This document shows positions 33,890 through 41,813 of a DNA stretch of 50,754 bases, piece after piece. The DNA lies in the NCBI GenBank assembly GCA_017467805.1, contig JAFUKJ010000029.1:1-50754 (forward strand), in the 5' to 3' direction. Both the position numbers and the translations under genes were made by a program. The number at the start of each line of letters is the position of its first letter. The stretch's first letter is position 1. Source of the stretch: Lachnospiraceae bacterium (GTDB lineage Bacteria > Bacillota > Clostridia > Lachnospirales > Lachnospiraceae). Under the pieces are notes generated by a model. It did not search any database. It was not told the origin of the DNA and worked only from the letters and a program-made list of their open reading frames with translations.

Positions 33890-34190
33890 AAATTCGGGTT
33901 TGTCGACTTCTCTCGGCGCAAGCCCTAACAGGTTTCATTCGAAAGCTAGAGCTTCGGGTTAAGAGTTTCTAGGTGCTTTTGTCTAAGTATTCTATATGTA
34001 CGGAACCAGCGGGAATTCGGCGTCCATGCCTCAATTCCCGCCTAGCGCCTTCGTCCAGGCGGCACTTTCCTGTGTACTCAAAAAGCACTAAGAAACTCTT
34101 CTACTCGTAGCGTCTACTTTTGCGTTAAACCATAGTTCGTTCCATGGAGTAGGACAGAGTACCGTCCGTTAGTTCGACAAACCCGAATTT
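33890..34190 (+). ncRNA. large structured RNA, class not recognised
   Basis: The region is closed by a perfect 17-bp helix (33890-33906 with 34174-34190), which can be extended by ACTAC/GTAGT (33883-33887 with 34197-34201). Inside are a 19-bp helix with one A-A mismatch (33961-33980 with 34081-34100), a 9-bp hairpin (34009-34017 with 34033-34041), a hairpin at 34046-34061, a 6-bp helix (34101-34106 with 34147-34152) and GGC-GCAA-GCC with a GNRA loop (33915-33924). G-U pairs and the GNRA loop favour the plus strand. I see no protein frame. It is not tmRNA, SRP RNA or RNase P by their usual conserved cores. Details are in the findings. Confidence 0.75.
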
Positions 34191-34200
34191 AAAAAAGTAG

Positions 34201-34229
34201 TGGACAAATGTGTGTTGGGTGCATATAAT
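34201..34229 (+). promoter_or_regulatory. sigma-A promoter of ribU
   Basis: TGGACA (34201-34206), 17-bp spacer, TATAAT (34224-34229), about 50 bp ahead of the FMN riboswitch. Its -35 touches the end of the large RNA element. Confidence 0.8.
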
Positions 34230-34278
34230 AGCAATTGCAGGAGATGAACAATCACCGATTTCAAAATAGAATATTGAA

Positions 34279-34388
34279 GTCTTTGTGGCAGGGTGCAAGT
34301 CCCTACCGATGGTAAAGTCCATGACCCGCGTAAGCGGCTGAGCTGGTGAGATTCCAGCACCGACGGTATAGTCCGGATGAGAAAAGAC
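34279..34388 (+). promoter_or_regulatory. FMN riboswitch (RFN element)
   Basis: The aptamer shows the conserved strings GGCAGGGTG, AGTCCCTACCGA, GAGATTCCAGCACCGACGGT and ATAGTCCGGATGA, with GTCTTT/AAAAGAC as the closing helix. It senses FMN and turns ribU off when flavin is plentiful. Confidence 0.97.
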
Positions 34389-34406
34389 ATTTTCTGTGAA
34401 TTTTCA

Positions 34407-34443
34407 CGCCCAAGGCATAACTATGTTTTGGGCGTTTCGTTTT
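34407..34443 (+). terminator. riboswitch-controlled terminator
   Basis: CGCCCAA (34407-34413) pairs with TTGGGCG (34428-34434), with an inner CATA/TATG stem, followed by TTTCGTTTT. It is the expression platform of the FMN riboswitch and must be read through for ribU expression. Confidence 0.8.
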
Positions 34444-34506
34444 GCTCTAAGACTTGGAGCAGGACAGGGTGTCGTCAGGACACAAGAAAGGAAAGGGTGA
34501 TGTATT

Positions 34507-35151
34507 ATGACAAACGAAACAACAAATGTAACTGTTAACCAAGGTTCTAAGAGTAAGATGCGTGCAAAGGAGATTACATTTATCTCTTTAATGGGTGCGC
34601 TGGCAGCTGTATTGATGCTATTTAAGTTTCCGCTTCCAATGATGCCTCCATTTATGGATTTCGATTTTGCAGGCGTAGTGGAAATTGTTGGCGGATTAAT
34701 GTTTGGTCCCGTGGCAGCAGTTTATATCATTATTGTAAAGATACTTTTGAAGATGGTAATGATGGGGAGTACTTCAATAGGTACTGGCGAGATACAGAAT
34801 GTATTGCTTAGCTGCGCGTATGTACTTCCGGCTGTATTTCTATACAGACGAAACAAGACAAAAAAGATGGCAATCATAGGGTTGTTATTAGGAACTATTG
34901 CGGCAATTGTGGTAGCAATACTTACAAATTTGTATTTGATTATTCCGTTTTATGCAAATCTGGCAGGAATGACTGTAGAGGATATCATTGGAATGTGTAC
35001 TGCAGTAAATCCTGCGGTAACTGATATGACAAGCTTTGTAATACTTGGCATTATACCATTCAATGTGATTAAGTATGGTGGTTCTTCAATACTTACTATG
35101 GCTTTATATAAGCATTTGAGCAAGCCTATTAAGAAATTTATTAATAACTAA
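34507..35151 (+). CDS. ribU: Riboflavin ECF transporter substrate-binding component RibU
   Basis: The 214-aa membrane S-component binds riboflavin and works with a shared ECF energizing module (EcfA1A2T, not in the window). It has a polar N-terminus and about five to six membrane helices; FKFPLPMMPPFMDFDFAG is the flavin-facing loop found in RibU, with GPVAAVYIIIVKILLK after. The upstream FMN riboswitch independently supports the assignment. Ribosome binding site GAAAGGAAAGGG. Confidence 0.95.
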   Translation: MTNETTNVTVNQGSKSKMRAKEITFISLMGALAAVLMLFKFPLPMMPPFMDFDFAGVVEIVGGLMFGPVAAVYIIIVKILLKMVMMGSTSIGTGEIQNVLLSCAYVLPAVFLYRRNKTKKMAIIGLLLGTIAAIVVAILTNLYLIIPFYANLAGMTVEDIIGMCTAVNPAVTDMTSFVILGIIPFNVIKYGGSSILTMALYKHLSKPIKKFINN

Positions 35152-35222
35152 TTGCTCCAAAGTGCTAATGCGATAAGTTTTAGATTAGCTAGAATTACAA
35201 TATAAGAATCGAGGACAGATAA

Positions 35223-35702
35223 ATGAAATTCACGTTAGAGAAGGATATTACCTTTGAGAGAGCAGTAGAGAGAATGTTTGAAATCTTAGGAAACAGCAAG
35301 ATTATGGCATTGGCATCAAGCGTTAATGATTATGTTATGGTGCGTAATGTAAGCTGTTTGTTCTATGATGATAAGATTTACTTTAAGACAGATAAGAACT
35401 TTAGAAAGACAAAGCAGCTGATGGAGAATCCACAGGTAGCTATGTGCTGGAATGGTATTCAGGTAGAGGGAATTGCCTTGAATAAAGGTCTGGTGGTGGA
35501 TGAGCCTGGACATCGCTTTGAGGAAGGCTATAAGAAGTATCTTTGGGAAAGCTATAATAAGTACAGCCACACAGACACAGAGATTCTTATCGAAGTAACT
35601 CCTAAGTATGTTGAGATTTGGGATACCAGTGAGGATGGAATGGCATTCCAATTATTTTTAGACTTTGATAAGCAGGAAGTGGAAGTAAAGCAGTACGATT
35701 AG
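35223..35702 (+). CDS. Pyridoxamine 5'-phosphate oxidase-like flavin protein
   Basis: The 159-aa protein has the split-barrel fold of PNP-oxidase-like, FMN- or F420-binding proteins: MALASSVNDYVMVRNVSCLF, IYFKTDKNFRKTKQLMENPQVAMCW and GIALNKGLVVDEPGH. Substrate is unknown. It follows the riboflavin transporter by 71 bp, so a flavin link is plausible. Start: GAGGAC site 6 nt upstream. Confidence 0.8.
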   Translation: MKFTLEKDITFERAVERMFEILGNSKIMALASSVNDYVMVRNVSCLFYDDKIYFKTDKNFRKTKQLMENPQVAMCWNGIQVEGIALNKGLVVDEPGHRFEEGYKKYLWESYNKYSHTDTEILIEVTPKYVEIWDTSEDGMAFQLFLDFDKQEVEVKQYD

Positions 35703-35720
35703 GGGATAGAACATAGTCTA

Positions 35721-35749
35721 TTGACTTTTAGGAGTTAGTCACGTATAAT
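35721..35749 (+). promoter_or_regulatory. sigma-A promoter for the DEAD-box helicase gene
   Basis: TTGACT (35721-35726), 17-bp spacer, TATAAT (35744-35749). The start site would lie about 4 bp before the hairpin at 35760. Confidence 0.8.
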
Positions 35750-35759
35750 GACAAAGTTT

Positions 35760-35797
35760 GGCGCATGCTGAAACGCATGCGCCTCGTTTTGTTTTTT
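35760..35797 (+). terminator. strong terminator-like hairpin directly after a promoter
   Basis: GGCGCATGC (35760-35768) pairs perfectly with GCATGCGCC (35775-35783) and is followed by T-rich sequence to 35797. It can end the 35223 gene; for the promoter at 35721 it becomes the first 25 nt of the mRNA. Confidence 0.85.
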
Positions 35798-35810
35798 AGA
35801 AAGGAAATAT

Positions 35811-37412
35811 ATGGAAACAGTTAATTTTGACGAATTGGGCTTATGCCCTGAAATATTAAGAGGCGTAAAGGAGATGGGCTTTGAGGAGGCCTCTCCAATC
35901 CAGACAAAAGCAATTCCTATCGCTATGACGGGACGTGATATCATAGGGCAGGCGCAGACAGGTACAGGTAAGACCGCTGCATTTGGTATTCCTGTATTAG
36001 AGAAGATTCGATTGAATAAGGAAGTGAAGCATCCTCAGGCATTGATTTTGTGTCCGACAAGAGAGCTTGCCATTCAGGCGGCAGAAGAGATTAGAAATCT
36101 TGCAAAATATATGCATGGTATTAAGGTATTGCCGATTTACGGTGGTCAGGATATCAGCAAGCAGATTCGTGCTTTGAAGGGAACACAGATTATTATTGGT
36201 ACACCTGGACGTATTATGGACCATCTGCGCCGCAAGACCATCCGCTGCGAGCATGTGAATACAATCGTATTGGATGAGGCAGACGAGATGCTGAATATGG
36301 GCTTCCGTGAGGATATTGAGACGGTCTTACAGTATATTCCGACGGAGGACAGACAGACGATTCTTTTCTCAGCGACTATGCCAAAGGCAATTCTTGATAT
36401 TACAAAGAACTATCAGAAGTCTGATGCAGAGATGATTAAGGTTGTAAAGAAAGAGCTCACAGTGCCTAAGATTGAGCAGTATTATCTTGATGTGAAGCGT
36501 AAGGATAAGGTGGCTGTTTTGACCAGACTTTTGGACTATTATGAGCCAAAGCTCTCGCTTGTATTCTGTAATACCAAGAAAATGGTAGATGATTTGACAG
36601 AAGTACTTAAGGGCAGAGGATACTTTGCAGACGGGTTGCATGGAGATTTGAGTCAGGCACAGCGAGACCGTGTTATGAAGAGCTTCCGTAACGGTAAGAC
36701 AGACATTTTGATTGCGACAGACGTTGCGGCAAGAGGTATTGATGTAGATGATGTGGAGGCAGTATTTAACTTTGATATTCCACAGGATGATGAGTATTAT
36801 GTACATAGAATCGGACGTACAGGACGTGCGGGCAGAACTGGACGTTCCTTTACCTTTGTAAAGGGCAAGGAGGTCTACAAGCTTAAGGATATCATGAGAT
36901 ACTGCAAGACCAAGATTTATGCGATGCCTGTACCATCCTTAAATGATGTGAATCAGGTAAAGATTGAAAAAATCATGGATAAGATATCTGATATCATTGA
37001 GCAGGAGGATTTAACTGCCATGATTAATACCATTGAGGAGCAGGTAAATGAGTCTGACTACACTGCAATGGACATTGCGGCGGCGTTTCTTAAGATGTAT
37101 ATGAAGCAGAATGAATCTCCTGAGGAAGAACAAGAGCAGGACGGTGAGTTTGGTGATACTGGAGCAGAGGAAGGTATGGTTCGTCTGTTTATCAACATTG
37201 GAAAGTCGCAGAAGGTTAAGCCAAAGGATATTCTTGGTGCGATTGCTGGAGAAACCAAGATGCCAGGAAGACTTGTAGGTGCCATTGATGTATATGACAA
37301 GTACACCTTTGTAGAAGTACCTAAGGATAGTGCAAAGGCTGTTCTTAAGGCAATGAAGAATGTAAAGATTAAGGGTAAGGCGATTAATATTGAGCCTGCC
37401 AACGCAAAATAA
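35811..37412 (+). CDS. DEAD-box ATP-dependent RNA helicase with DbpA-like RNA-binding domain
   Basis: The 533-aa RNA helicase has the Q motif (GFEEASPIQTKAIP), Walker A AQTGTGKT, PTRELAIQ, the DEAD box (VLDEADEM), SAT (FSATMP), and the C-lobe HGDLSQAQRDRVMKSFR, ATDVAARGIDV and HRIGRTGRAGR motifs. A Glu-rich linker (about 440-455) leads to a DbpA-type RNA-recognition fold near 460-530 (MVRLFINIGKSQKVKP...). This arrangement, also in Escherichia DeaD/DbpA and Bacillus CshA/YxiN, points to ribosome or mRNA handling. Terminator follows. Confidence 0.94.
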   Translation: METVNFDELGLCPEILRGVKEMGFEEASPIQTKAIPIAMTGRDIIGQAQTGTGKTAAFGIPVLEKIRLNKEVKHPQALILCPTRELAIQAAEEIRNLAKYMHGIKVLPIYGGQDISKQIRALKGTQIIIGTPGRIMDHLRRKTIRCEHVNTIVLDEADEMLNMGFREDIETVLQYIPTEDRQTILFSATMPKAILDITKNYQKSDAEMIKVVKKELTVPKIEQYYLDVKRKDKVAVLTRLLDYYEPKLSLVFCNTKKMVDDLTEVLKGRGYFADGLHGDLSQAQRDRVMKSFRNGKTDILIATDVAARGIDVDDVEAVFNFDIPQDDEYYVHRIGRTGRAGRTGRSFTFVKGKEVYKLKDIMRYCKTKIYAMPVPSLNDVNQVKIEKIMDKISDIIEQEDLTAMINTIEEQVNESDYTAMDIAAAFLKMYMKQNESPEEEQEQDGEFGDTGAEEGMVRLFINIGKSQKVKPKDILGAIAGETKMPGRLVGAIDVYDKYTFVEVPKDSAKAVLKAMKNVKIKGKAINIEPANAK

Positions 37413-37429
37413 AGATGTAGTAAGAATGA

Positions 37430-37456
37430 AGCTGAAAGGTAATCTTTCGGCTTTTT
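37430..37456 (+). terminator. intrinsic terminator after the helicase gene
   Basis: A 9-bp stem with one G-U (AGCTGAAAG against CTTTCGGCT) then five T. Confidence 0.85.
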
Positions 37457-37471
37457 CTTGTGTATACAGAG

Positions 37472-37493
37472 ATAATGTATTAATATACATTAT
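37472..37493. promoter_or_regulatory. 9-bp-arm palindrome upstream of the CPBP protease gene
   Basis: ATAATGTAT/ATACATTAT with a 4-bp centre lies 31 bp before the ATG; a possible operator. Confidence 0.4.
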
Positions 37494-37523
37494 GTAAACT
37501 TTTAAAAGAGAAGGAGTATTGAG

Positions 37524-38528
37524 ATGAGTGAAGAACAGTTAAAAGGTGCGAGAAAGCATTTCTCAAAGCTTGGATTAATGTATTTATTGGGTGTGATTAT
37601 AATTTATGTTGTACAAGTAATAGCGGCTAAGGTTGTAGATGTAGTGGCACCGCAATTGCTGGAAAATTATGATTCCAGCTTTCTGAGCATGATGCTTCCG
37701 ATGTATTTCATTGGATATCCGATTATGATAATGCTGATTCGTCTTGTGCCTGCATCAACAGAGCCTGTTGAGAAAAAGAAAATGTCAATTGGCAATTGGA
37801 TTTGTGCATTTATCATGTGCTATGCATGCTTGTATCTAAGTAATATTGTTGGAACAATTATTACCAGTATTGTAGGCATGTTAAAGCAGGGTACAGTTAA
37901 CAATGTAGTGATGGATATTACATCAAATGTCAGCGTACCGACGATGATTTTAGTCATGGTAATTGGTGCGCCAATTGCGGAGGAAATTATCTTCCGTAAG
38001 CTTTTGGTGGACAGAGTAGTTGCTTATGGTGAAGGCTTGGCAATTTTCCTGTCAGGACTTATGTTTGGTTTATTCCATGGTAATTTGAATCAGTTTGCAT
38101 ATGCATTTGTTCTGGGGGCATTTTTAGCATTTATTTATGTAAGAACAAGAAATATTATTTATAACATCGCAGTTCATATGGGAATTAATCTTCTGGGTTC
38201 TGTGGTAGCAACCTATATTCTGGAGAAGAGCGGCTTCATGGAAGTATATGAGCAGATGATGACCATGACGGATGAAGCAGCACTTATGGAGTTGATAATG
38301 AGCAATATTAGCGGCATTGCAGTTTATATAATTTATGCCTGTATGCTGATGCTTGTTGTTTTGATTGGAATTATATTGATTGCGGTGAAACACAAAAGCT
38401 TTAAGCTGCAGCCAGTGGACGGCGCGCTTCAAAAGGGACAGCGCTTTAAAACTGTATTTTTGAATGTTGGAATGCTACTGTTCTGCGCATATTGGGTTTA
38501 TGAAATTATAATGCAATTACTGGCATAG
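37524..38528 (+). CDS. CPBP-family intramembrane glutamic protease
   Basis: The 334-aa integral membrane protein has eight or so helices. The CPBP/Abi motifs are APIAEEIIFRKLLVDR (catalytic EExxxR), MFGLFHGNLNQFAYAFVLG (FxxxH) and IYNIAVHMGINLLGS. Members cleave prenylated or transmembrane substrates or protect from bacteriocins. N-terminus starts after AGAAGGAG. Nearby palindrome suggests its own regulator. Substrate unknown. Confidence 0.88.
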   Translation: MSEEQLKGARKHFSKLGLMYLLGVIIIYVVQVIAAKVVDVVAPQLLENYDSSFLSMMLPMYFIGYPIMIMLIRLVPASTEPVEKKKMSIGNWICAFIMCYACLYLSNIVGTIITSIVGMLKQGTVNNVVMDITSNVSVPTMILVMVIGAPIAEEIIFRKLLVDRVVAYGEGLAIFLSGLMFGLFHGNLNQFAYAFVLGAFLAFIYVRTRNIIYNIAVHMGINLLGSVVATYILEKSGFMEVYEQMMTMTDEAALMELIMSNISGIAVYIIYACMLMLVVLIGIILIAVKHKSFKLQPVDGALQKGQRFKTVFLNVGMLLFCAYWVYEIIMQLLA

Positions 38529-38651
38529 GGGCATCTTACATAGCCTGAATGTACCGCTTACCGTTAATCCCTTGTATTCTCTGTTTGGAAAGGGTATTGT
38601 ACCCATAGATACAGGCGAAAAGCTTGTGAACAGAATGCGAGGGATTTATTT

Positions 38652-39242
38652 ATGAATAATGAGAAAGTTGTTTTTGAACAGATGCAGGAGCGTGTGATTA
38701 AGAGCCAGAAGAGAGGAATTCATTTCATTATAGCGTCAGTGATATTATGGATAGGTATTAGTATAATCAGAGTATTGGATTTACCTGTTATGATGCAGAA
38801 TATGCTGACCTTTTGTATGAGTACACCGTTAATGCCTATTGCATATTTAATGTCAAAGCTGTTGAGGATTCCATTTCAGGACAAGGAGAATCCTTTGTCT
38901 GTGGCAGGGATTATTCTTGCAGTGGCACAGATACCATATTTACTGATTGTGATGTGGGTATATAGTGCTATGCCTGATAAAATGGTAATGGTATATGCTA
39001 TGGTAACAGGTGCACACTTTTTGCCATATGGCTGGTATTATAGGTCGAAAGCTTATTATGCTTTTGGGGTTATGATTCCGATTGTTTCGCTAGTAATAGG
39101 ATGCAGCCTGCATTCGGTGGCAGTGGCAGCAGCTATGACAGTAATGGAAATTATTCTGGTAATCGTATTAATTATGGAAAATCGTTTGAGCAATGCAGAA
39201 AGCGAGGAAAGGTACAGTGGAGGTAGAGATTGTACACAGTAG
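38652..39242 (+). CDS. Membrane protein (DUF7010-like)
   Basis: The 196-aa protein has about six membrane helices after a charged N-terminus; the motif EQMQERVIKSQKRG is typical of a family I take to be DUF7010, of unknown function. It overlaps the end of the LytTR gene region: the LytTR gene starts 25 bp before its stop. The cluster membrane protein-LytTR-DUF3021 suggests a regulator with its membrane partners. Confidence 0.65.
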   Translation: MNNEKVVFEQMQERVIKSQKRGIHFIIASVILWIGISIIRVLDLPVMMQNMLTFCMSTPLMPIAYLMSKLLRIPFQDKENPLSVAGIILAVAQIPYLLIVMWVYSAMPDKMVMVYAMVTGAHFLPYGWYYRSKAYYAFGVMIPIVSLVIGCSLHSVAVAAAMTVMEIILVIVLIMENRLSNAESEERYSGGRDCTQ

Positions 39243-39651
39243 GCAGGATGGTATTGGTGTTACCATAGACTGTCCGAAGGTGGATAAGACGGTGGAGCGT
39301 CTGAAGACACATATTGAACAGTTTGACAGCAGAATAAAGGGTAACTGTAATGGTGAGATTTGCTTTGTGGATATAAAGGATATTTATTACTTTGATACTG
39401 TGGATAACAGAACCTTTCTATATACAGAAAATCAATGTGTAGAGGTGGCATTTCGCCTTTATGAACTGGAAGAAATGCTGACAGAGAAAGATTTTATCCG
39501 TATCTCTAAGTCGCAGATTGTTAATATCCAAAGGATGAAGAGTCTTATGCCGCAAATGAATCGTACTTTGCTGATTACCATGAATAATGAAGAACGTCTT
39601 TGCATTTCCAGACGATATGTAAAGAGCATGAAGGATAAGCTGGGATTATAG
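39217..39651 (+). CDS. LytTR DNA-binding transcriptional regulator
   Basis: The 144-aa protein has no receiver domain, only a short N-terminal part and a LytTR DNA-binding domain (about 45-142): EICFVDIKDIYYFDTVDNRT, FIRISKSQIVNIQRMKSLMP and ERLCISRRYVKSMKDKLGL. Such stand-alone LytTR proteins are commonly paired with a DUF3021 membrane protein that inhibits them, as here. GTG at 39217 (GAGGAAAGG 4 nt upstream) is preferred over an ATG at 39193 lacking a site. Confidence 0.85.
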   Translation: MEVEIVHSRQDGIGVTIDCPKVDKTVERLKTHIEQFDSRIKGNCNGEICFVDIKDIYYFDTVDNRTFLYTENQCVEVAFRLYELEEMLTEKDFIRISKSQIVNIQRMKSLMPQMNRTLLITMNNEERLCISRRYVKSMKDKLGL

Positions 39652-39660
39652 GAGGCTGTG

Positions 39661-40107
39661 ATGCGTAAAGAGAATGTGATTCAATTTCTGACGTGGTTTC
39701 GTAATGGAGTAGCATTTGTTACAGTATGGCTTTTGTTGTTAGCCATGATTCGAAATCAGGTCTATGGAATAGAGACAATAGAAACAGAATGGTTATGGAA
39801 GCTGCTTATTTCAGTGGCAGGTGGTGTGCTTTTGTTTTGCGTGGCATTTACCTCTTTGGTCATCAGACACTGGGGCTTTCAGATGAGATTGACTGCTTTT
39901 ATGTTGGCGATAAGTGTATATGAATGTGTCTGCTTTTATTGGATGGGGATATTCGGAGCAGAAGGAACGCTGATTCAATATGCAGTATTTGCAGGAATTG
40001 TCTTAGTATGTTATTTTATTTGTACATGGATTTATAGCAGATATAGCAGGGCGCAGGGTGAACTTTATACCAAGGCACTGCAGGATTATCAGGAAAGAAG
40101 TGTTTAG
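39661..40107 (+). CDS. DUF3021 family membrane protein, likely LytTR inhibitor
   Basis: The 148-aa protein has four membrane helices (about 14-32, 47-65, 75-95 and 107-125) with a short polar tail, and matches the DUF3021 family that sits downstream of LytTR genes, known in Streptococcus as membrane inhibitors (the LRS type). ATG at 39661 is chosen because GGAGG at 39651 is 5 nt away. It is 9 bp after the LytTR stop and directly abuts the MATE gene (its stop is 39658-region independent). Confidence 0.8.
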   Translation: MRKENVIQFLTWFRNGVAFVTVWLLLLAMIRNQVYGIETIETEWLWKLLISVAGGVLLFCVAFTSLVIRHWGFQMRLTAFMLAISVYECVCFYWMGIFGAEGTLIQYAVFAGIVLVCYFICTWIYSRYSRAQGELYTKALQDYQERSV

Positions 40108-41493
40108 ATGGCTGCTAAGACAAAGGATATGACAAAGGGAAGTCCCTTTAAATTATTGCTGGTATTTGCATTACCTCTTATGGTAGGTAATATTTTTCAG
40201 CAACTATATACAGTAGTGGATACAATGATTGTGGGGCAGGTGCTTGGAGTATCTGCCCTTGCTGCGTTGGGAGCGGCAGACTGGCTTAACTGGATGCTGG
40301 TAAGCGTGGTACAAGGCTTTACACAAGGCTTTTCTATAAGAATCGCACAGGATTTTGGCGCAGGTAATGCAAAGGCGATTAGAAAGGACATCGCAGCGTG
40401 TGTAAGACTGGCTGTTATACTCGCATTAGGACTATTACTTGTGTTTGAGATGTTATTGCCTACTCTGTTACAGCTTATGCAGACACCTGAGGATGTTATT
40501 GGAGGTGCTCTTTTATATCTTAGAATTATGTTTGCAGGCATTCCGATTGTGATGGCGTATAATATGCTTGCGGCGATTCTGCGTGCCTTTGGTAATGGCA
40601 AATCACCGCTTTATGCAATGGTGGTGGCTTGTTTTATCAACATTGTGCTGGATATTTGGTTTGTTGCTTTTCTTGGCTGGGGGATTGCAGGGGCGGCAGT
40701 TGCAACTTTAATTGCACAGTGCAGCTCGGCGATTTACTGTTTGGCGGCACTTCGTAAGATTAATATAGGAAAATTGGAAAAGAGAGACTGGGAATCGGAT
40801 AATGAGCTGAATGCTACATTAATGAAGCTTGGACTTCCGCTTGCATTTCAGAATGCAATTATCTGTGTAGGCGGAATGATTGTGCAGACGGTAGTAAATA
40901 GCTTTGGTATGTTATTTATTGCAGGATTTACAGCAGCCAATAAGCTTTATGGTGTTCTGGAGGTTGCGGCAACCTCTTATGGCTATGCGGTAGTAACCTA
41001 TACGGGACAAAATCTTGGAGCAGGCAAATATGACAGGATAAAACAGGGTGTAAGAAGTGCATTAATTGTTGCAGTCTTTACGTCGGCAGTAATTTCTGCC
41101 TGCATGCTGATATTTGGAAGAGATATATTGGGTTTGTTTATCTCGGGAACGCCTGAGGAGATAGAAGGAGCATTACAGATAGGGTATCGGTATCTGGCGA
41201 TTATGAGCTATTGTCTGGTTACGTTGTATTTCCTATATGTATATCGTTCTGCTCTGCAGGGCTTGGGAGATACAATTATGCCGATGCTTTCGGGAGTGGC
41301 AGAGTTTGTGATGCGTACAGGAGCAGCGTTGCTATTACCAATGCTGATAGGATCTGATGGAATCTTTTATGCGGAAATAGCTGCATGGATGGGGGCAGAT
41401 GTTATCCTGATTACGGCGTATTATGTTCGTATTCACAGGTTGAACAGAGAACAGAAGCAATCTATGGATTCTTATAAATCGACAAATATTTAA
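40108..41493 (+). CDS. MATE-family multidrug/metabolite exporter
   Basis: The 461-aa transporter has twelve membrane helices in two six-helix bundles and the MATE opening GNIFQQLYTVVDTMIVGQVLG with PLMVGN before it. MATE proteins export cationic drugs or metabolites with Na+ or H+ exchange. It begins directly after the DUF3021 stop (TAG/ATG) and thus belongs to the LytTR operon, so its expression may be governed by that LytTR regulator. Substrate unknown. Confidence 0.88.
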   Translation: MAAKTKDMTKGSPFKLLLVFALPLMVGNIFQQLYTVVDTMIVGQVLGVSALAALGAADWLNWMLVSVVQGFTQGFSIRIAQDFGAGNAKAIRKDIAACVRLAVILALGLLLVFEMLLPTLLQLMQTPEDVIGGALLYLRIMFAGIPIVMAYNMLAAILRAFGNGKSPLYAMVVACFINIVLDIWFVAFLGWGIAGAAVATLIAQCSSAIYCLAALRKINIGKLEKRDWESDNELNATLMKLGLPLAFQNAIICVGGMIVQTVVNSFGMLFIAGFTAANKLYGVLEVAATSYGYAVVTYTGQNLGAGKYDRIKQGVRSALIVAVFTSAVISACMLIFGRDILGLFISGTPEEIEGALQIGYRYLAIMSYCLVTLYFLYVYRSALQGLGDTIMPMLSGVAEFVMRTGAALLLPMLIGSDGIFYAEIAAWMGADVILITAYYVRIHRLNREQKQSMDSYKSTNI

Positions 41494-41567
41494 TAAAAAC
41501 AGTTGCATTTTGAAATGTAATATGGTATAAATAATTTCTGTTGAGACTTGATTTCAGGTTTCACTAT

Positions 41568-41649
41568 GGATGGATTCCCGAGTGGCCAAAGGGGACAGAC
41601 TGTAAATCTGCTGCATATTGCTTCGGTGGTTCGAATCCACCTCCATCCA
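41568..41649 (+). tRNA. tRNA-Tyr (GUA)
   Basis: An 82-nt type-II tRNA: acceptor GGATGGA/TCCATCC, anticodon GTA in the loop CTGTAAA, long variable arm, and GGTTCGAATCC in the T arm. CCA is not encoded. Confidence 0.95.
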
Positions 41650-41672
41650 TTAAGCTTGCATAGCAAGCTTAA
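41650..41672. repeat. perfect 10-bp inverted repeat between the tRNAs
   Basis: TTAAGCTTGC (41650-41659) and GCAAGCTTAA (41663-41672) are perfect complements with a 3-nt loop, and a second small hairpin (AAATCC/GGATTT, near 41688-41703) follows. They may guide processing of the double-tRNA transcript. Confidence 0.7.
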
Positions 41673-41725
41673 TGAATACGATGTACACAAATCCTTCGGA
41701 TTTGGCACGTGTTCATAATAGCCAT

Positions 41726-41811
41726 GCCGGCGTGGCGGAACTGGCAGACGCACAGGACTTAAAATCCTGCGGGACTAACCTCCCGTACCGGTTCGATTCC
41801 GGTCGCCGGCA
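41726..41811 (+). tRNA. tRNA-Leu (UAA)
   Basis: An 86-nt type-II tRNA: acceptor GCCGGCG/CGCCGGC, anticodon TAA in the CTTAAAA loop, long variable arm and GGTTCGATTCC T arm. CCA is not encoded. Confidence 0.96.
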
Positions 41812-41813
41812 GT

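Noticed and set aside
33592-33921. Minus-strand open frame of about 109 codons after ftsH
   Set aside because: It runs through a terminator, a promoter and the closing helix of the RNA element, has no ribosome binding site and repetitive aromatic/Thr composition.
33883-34201. MITE or other transposable element with terminal inverted repeats
   Set aside because: The 17-bp ends could be terminal repeats, but no target duplication is seen, internal helices are nested as in an RNA, and there is a GNRA loop and G-U pairs favouring one strand. It cannot be fully excluded without comparing strains.
33883-34201. Known housekeeping RNA (tmRNA, SRP RNA, RNase P RNA, 6S RNA)
   Set aside because: The conserved cores of these RNAs are not present: no tRNA-like ends, no SRP GNAR-GGAA domain, no RNase P P4 sequence.
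38529-38651. Spacer before the DUF7010-like gene with GGGTA/TACCC hairpin
   Set aside because: The hairpin is only 5 bp and no clear promoter boxes or frame are present, so I record nothing beyond a plain spacer.
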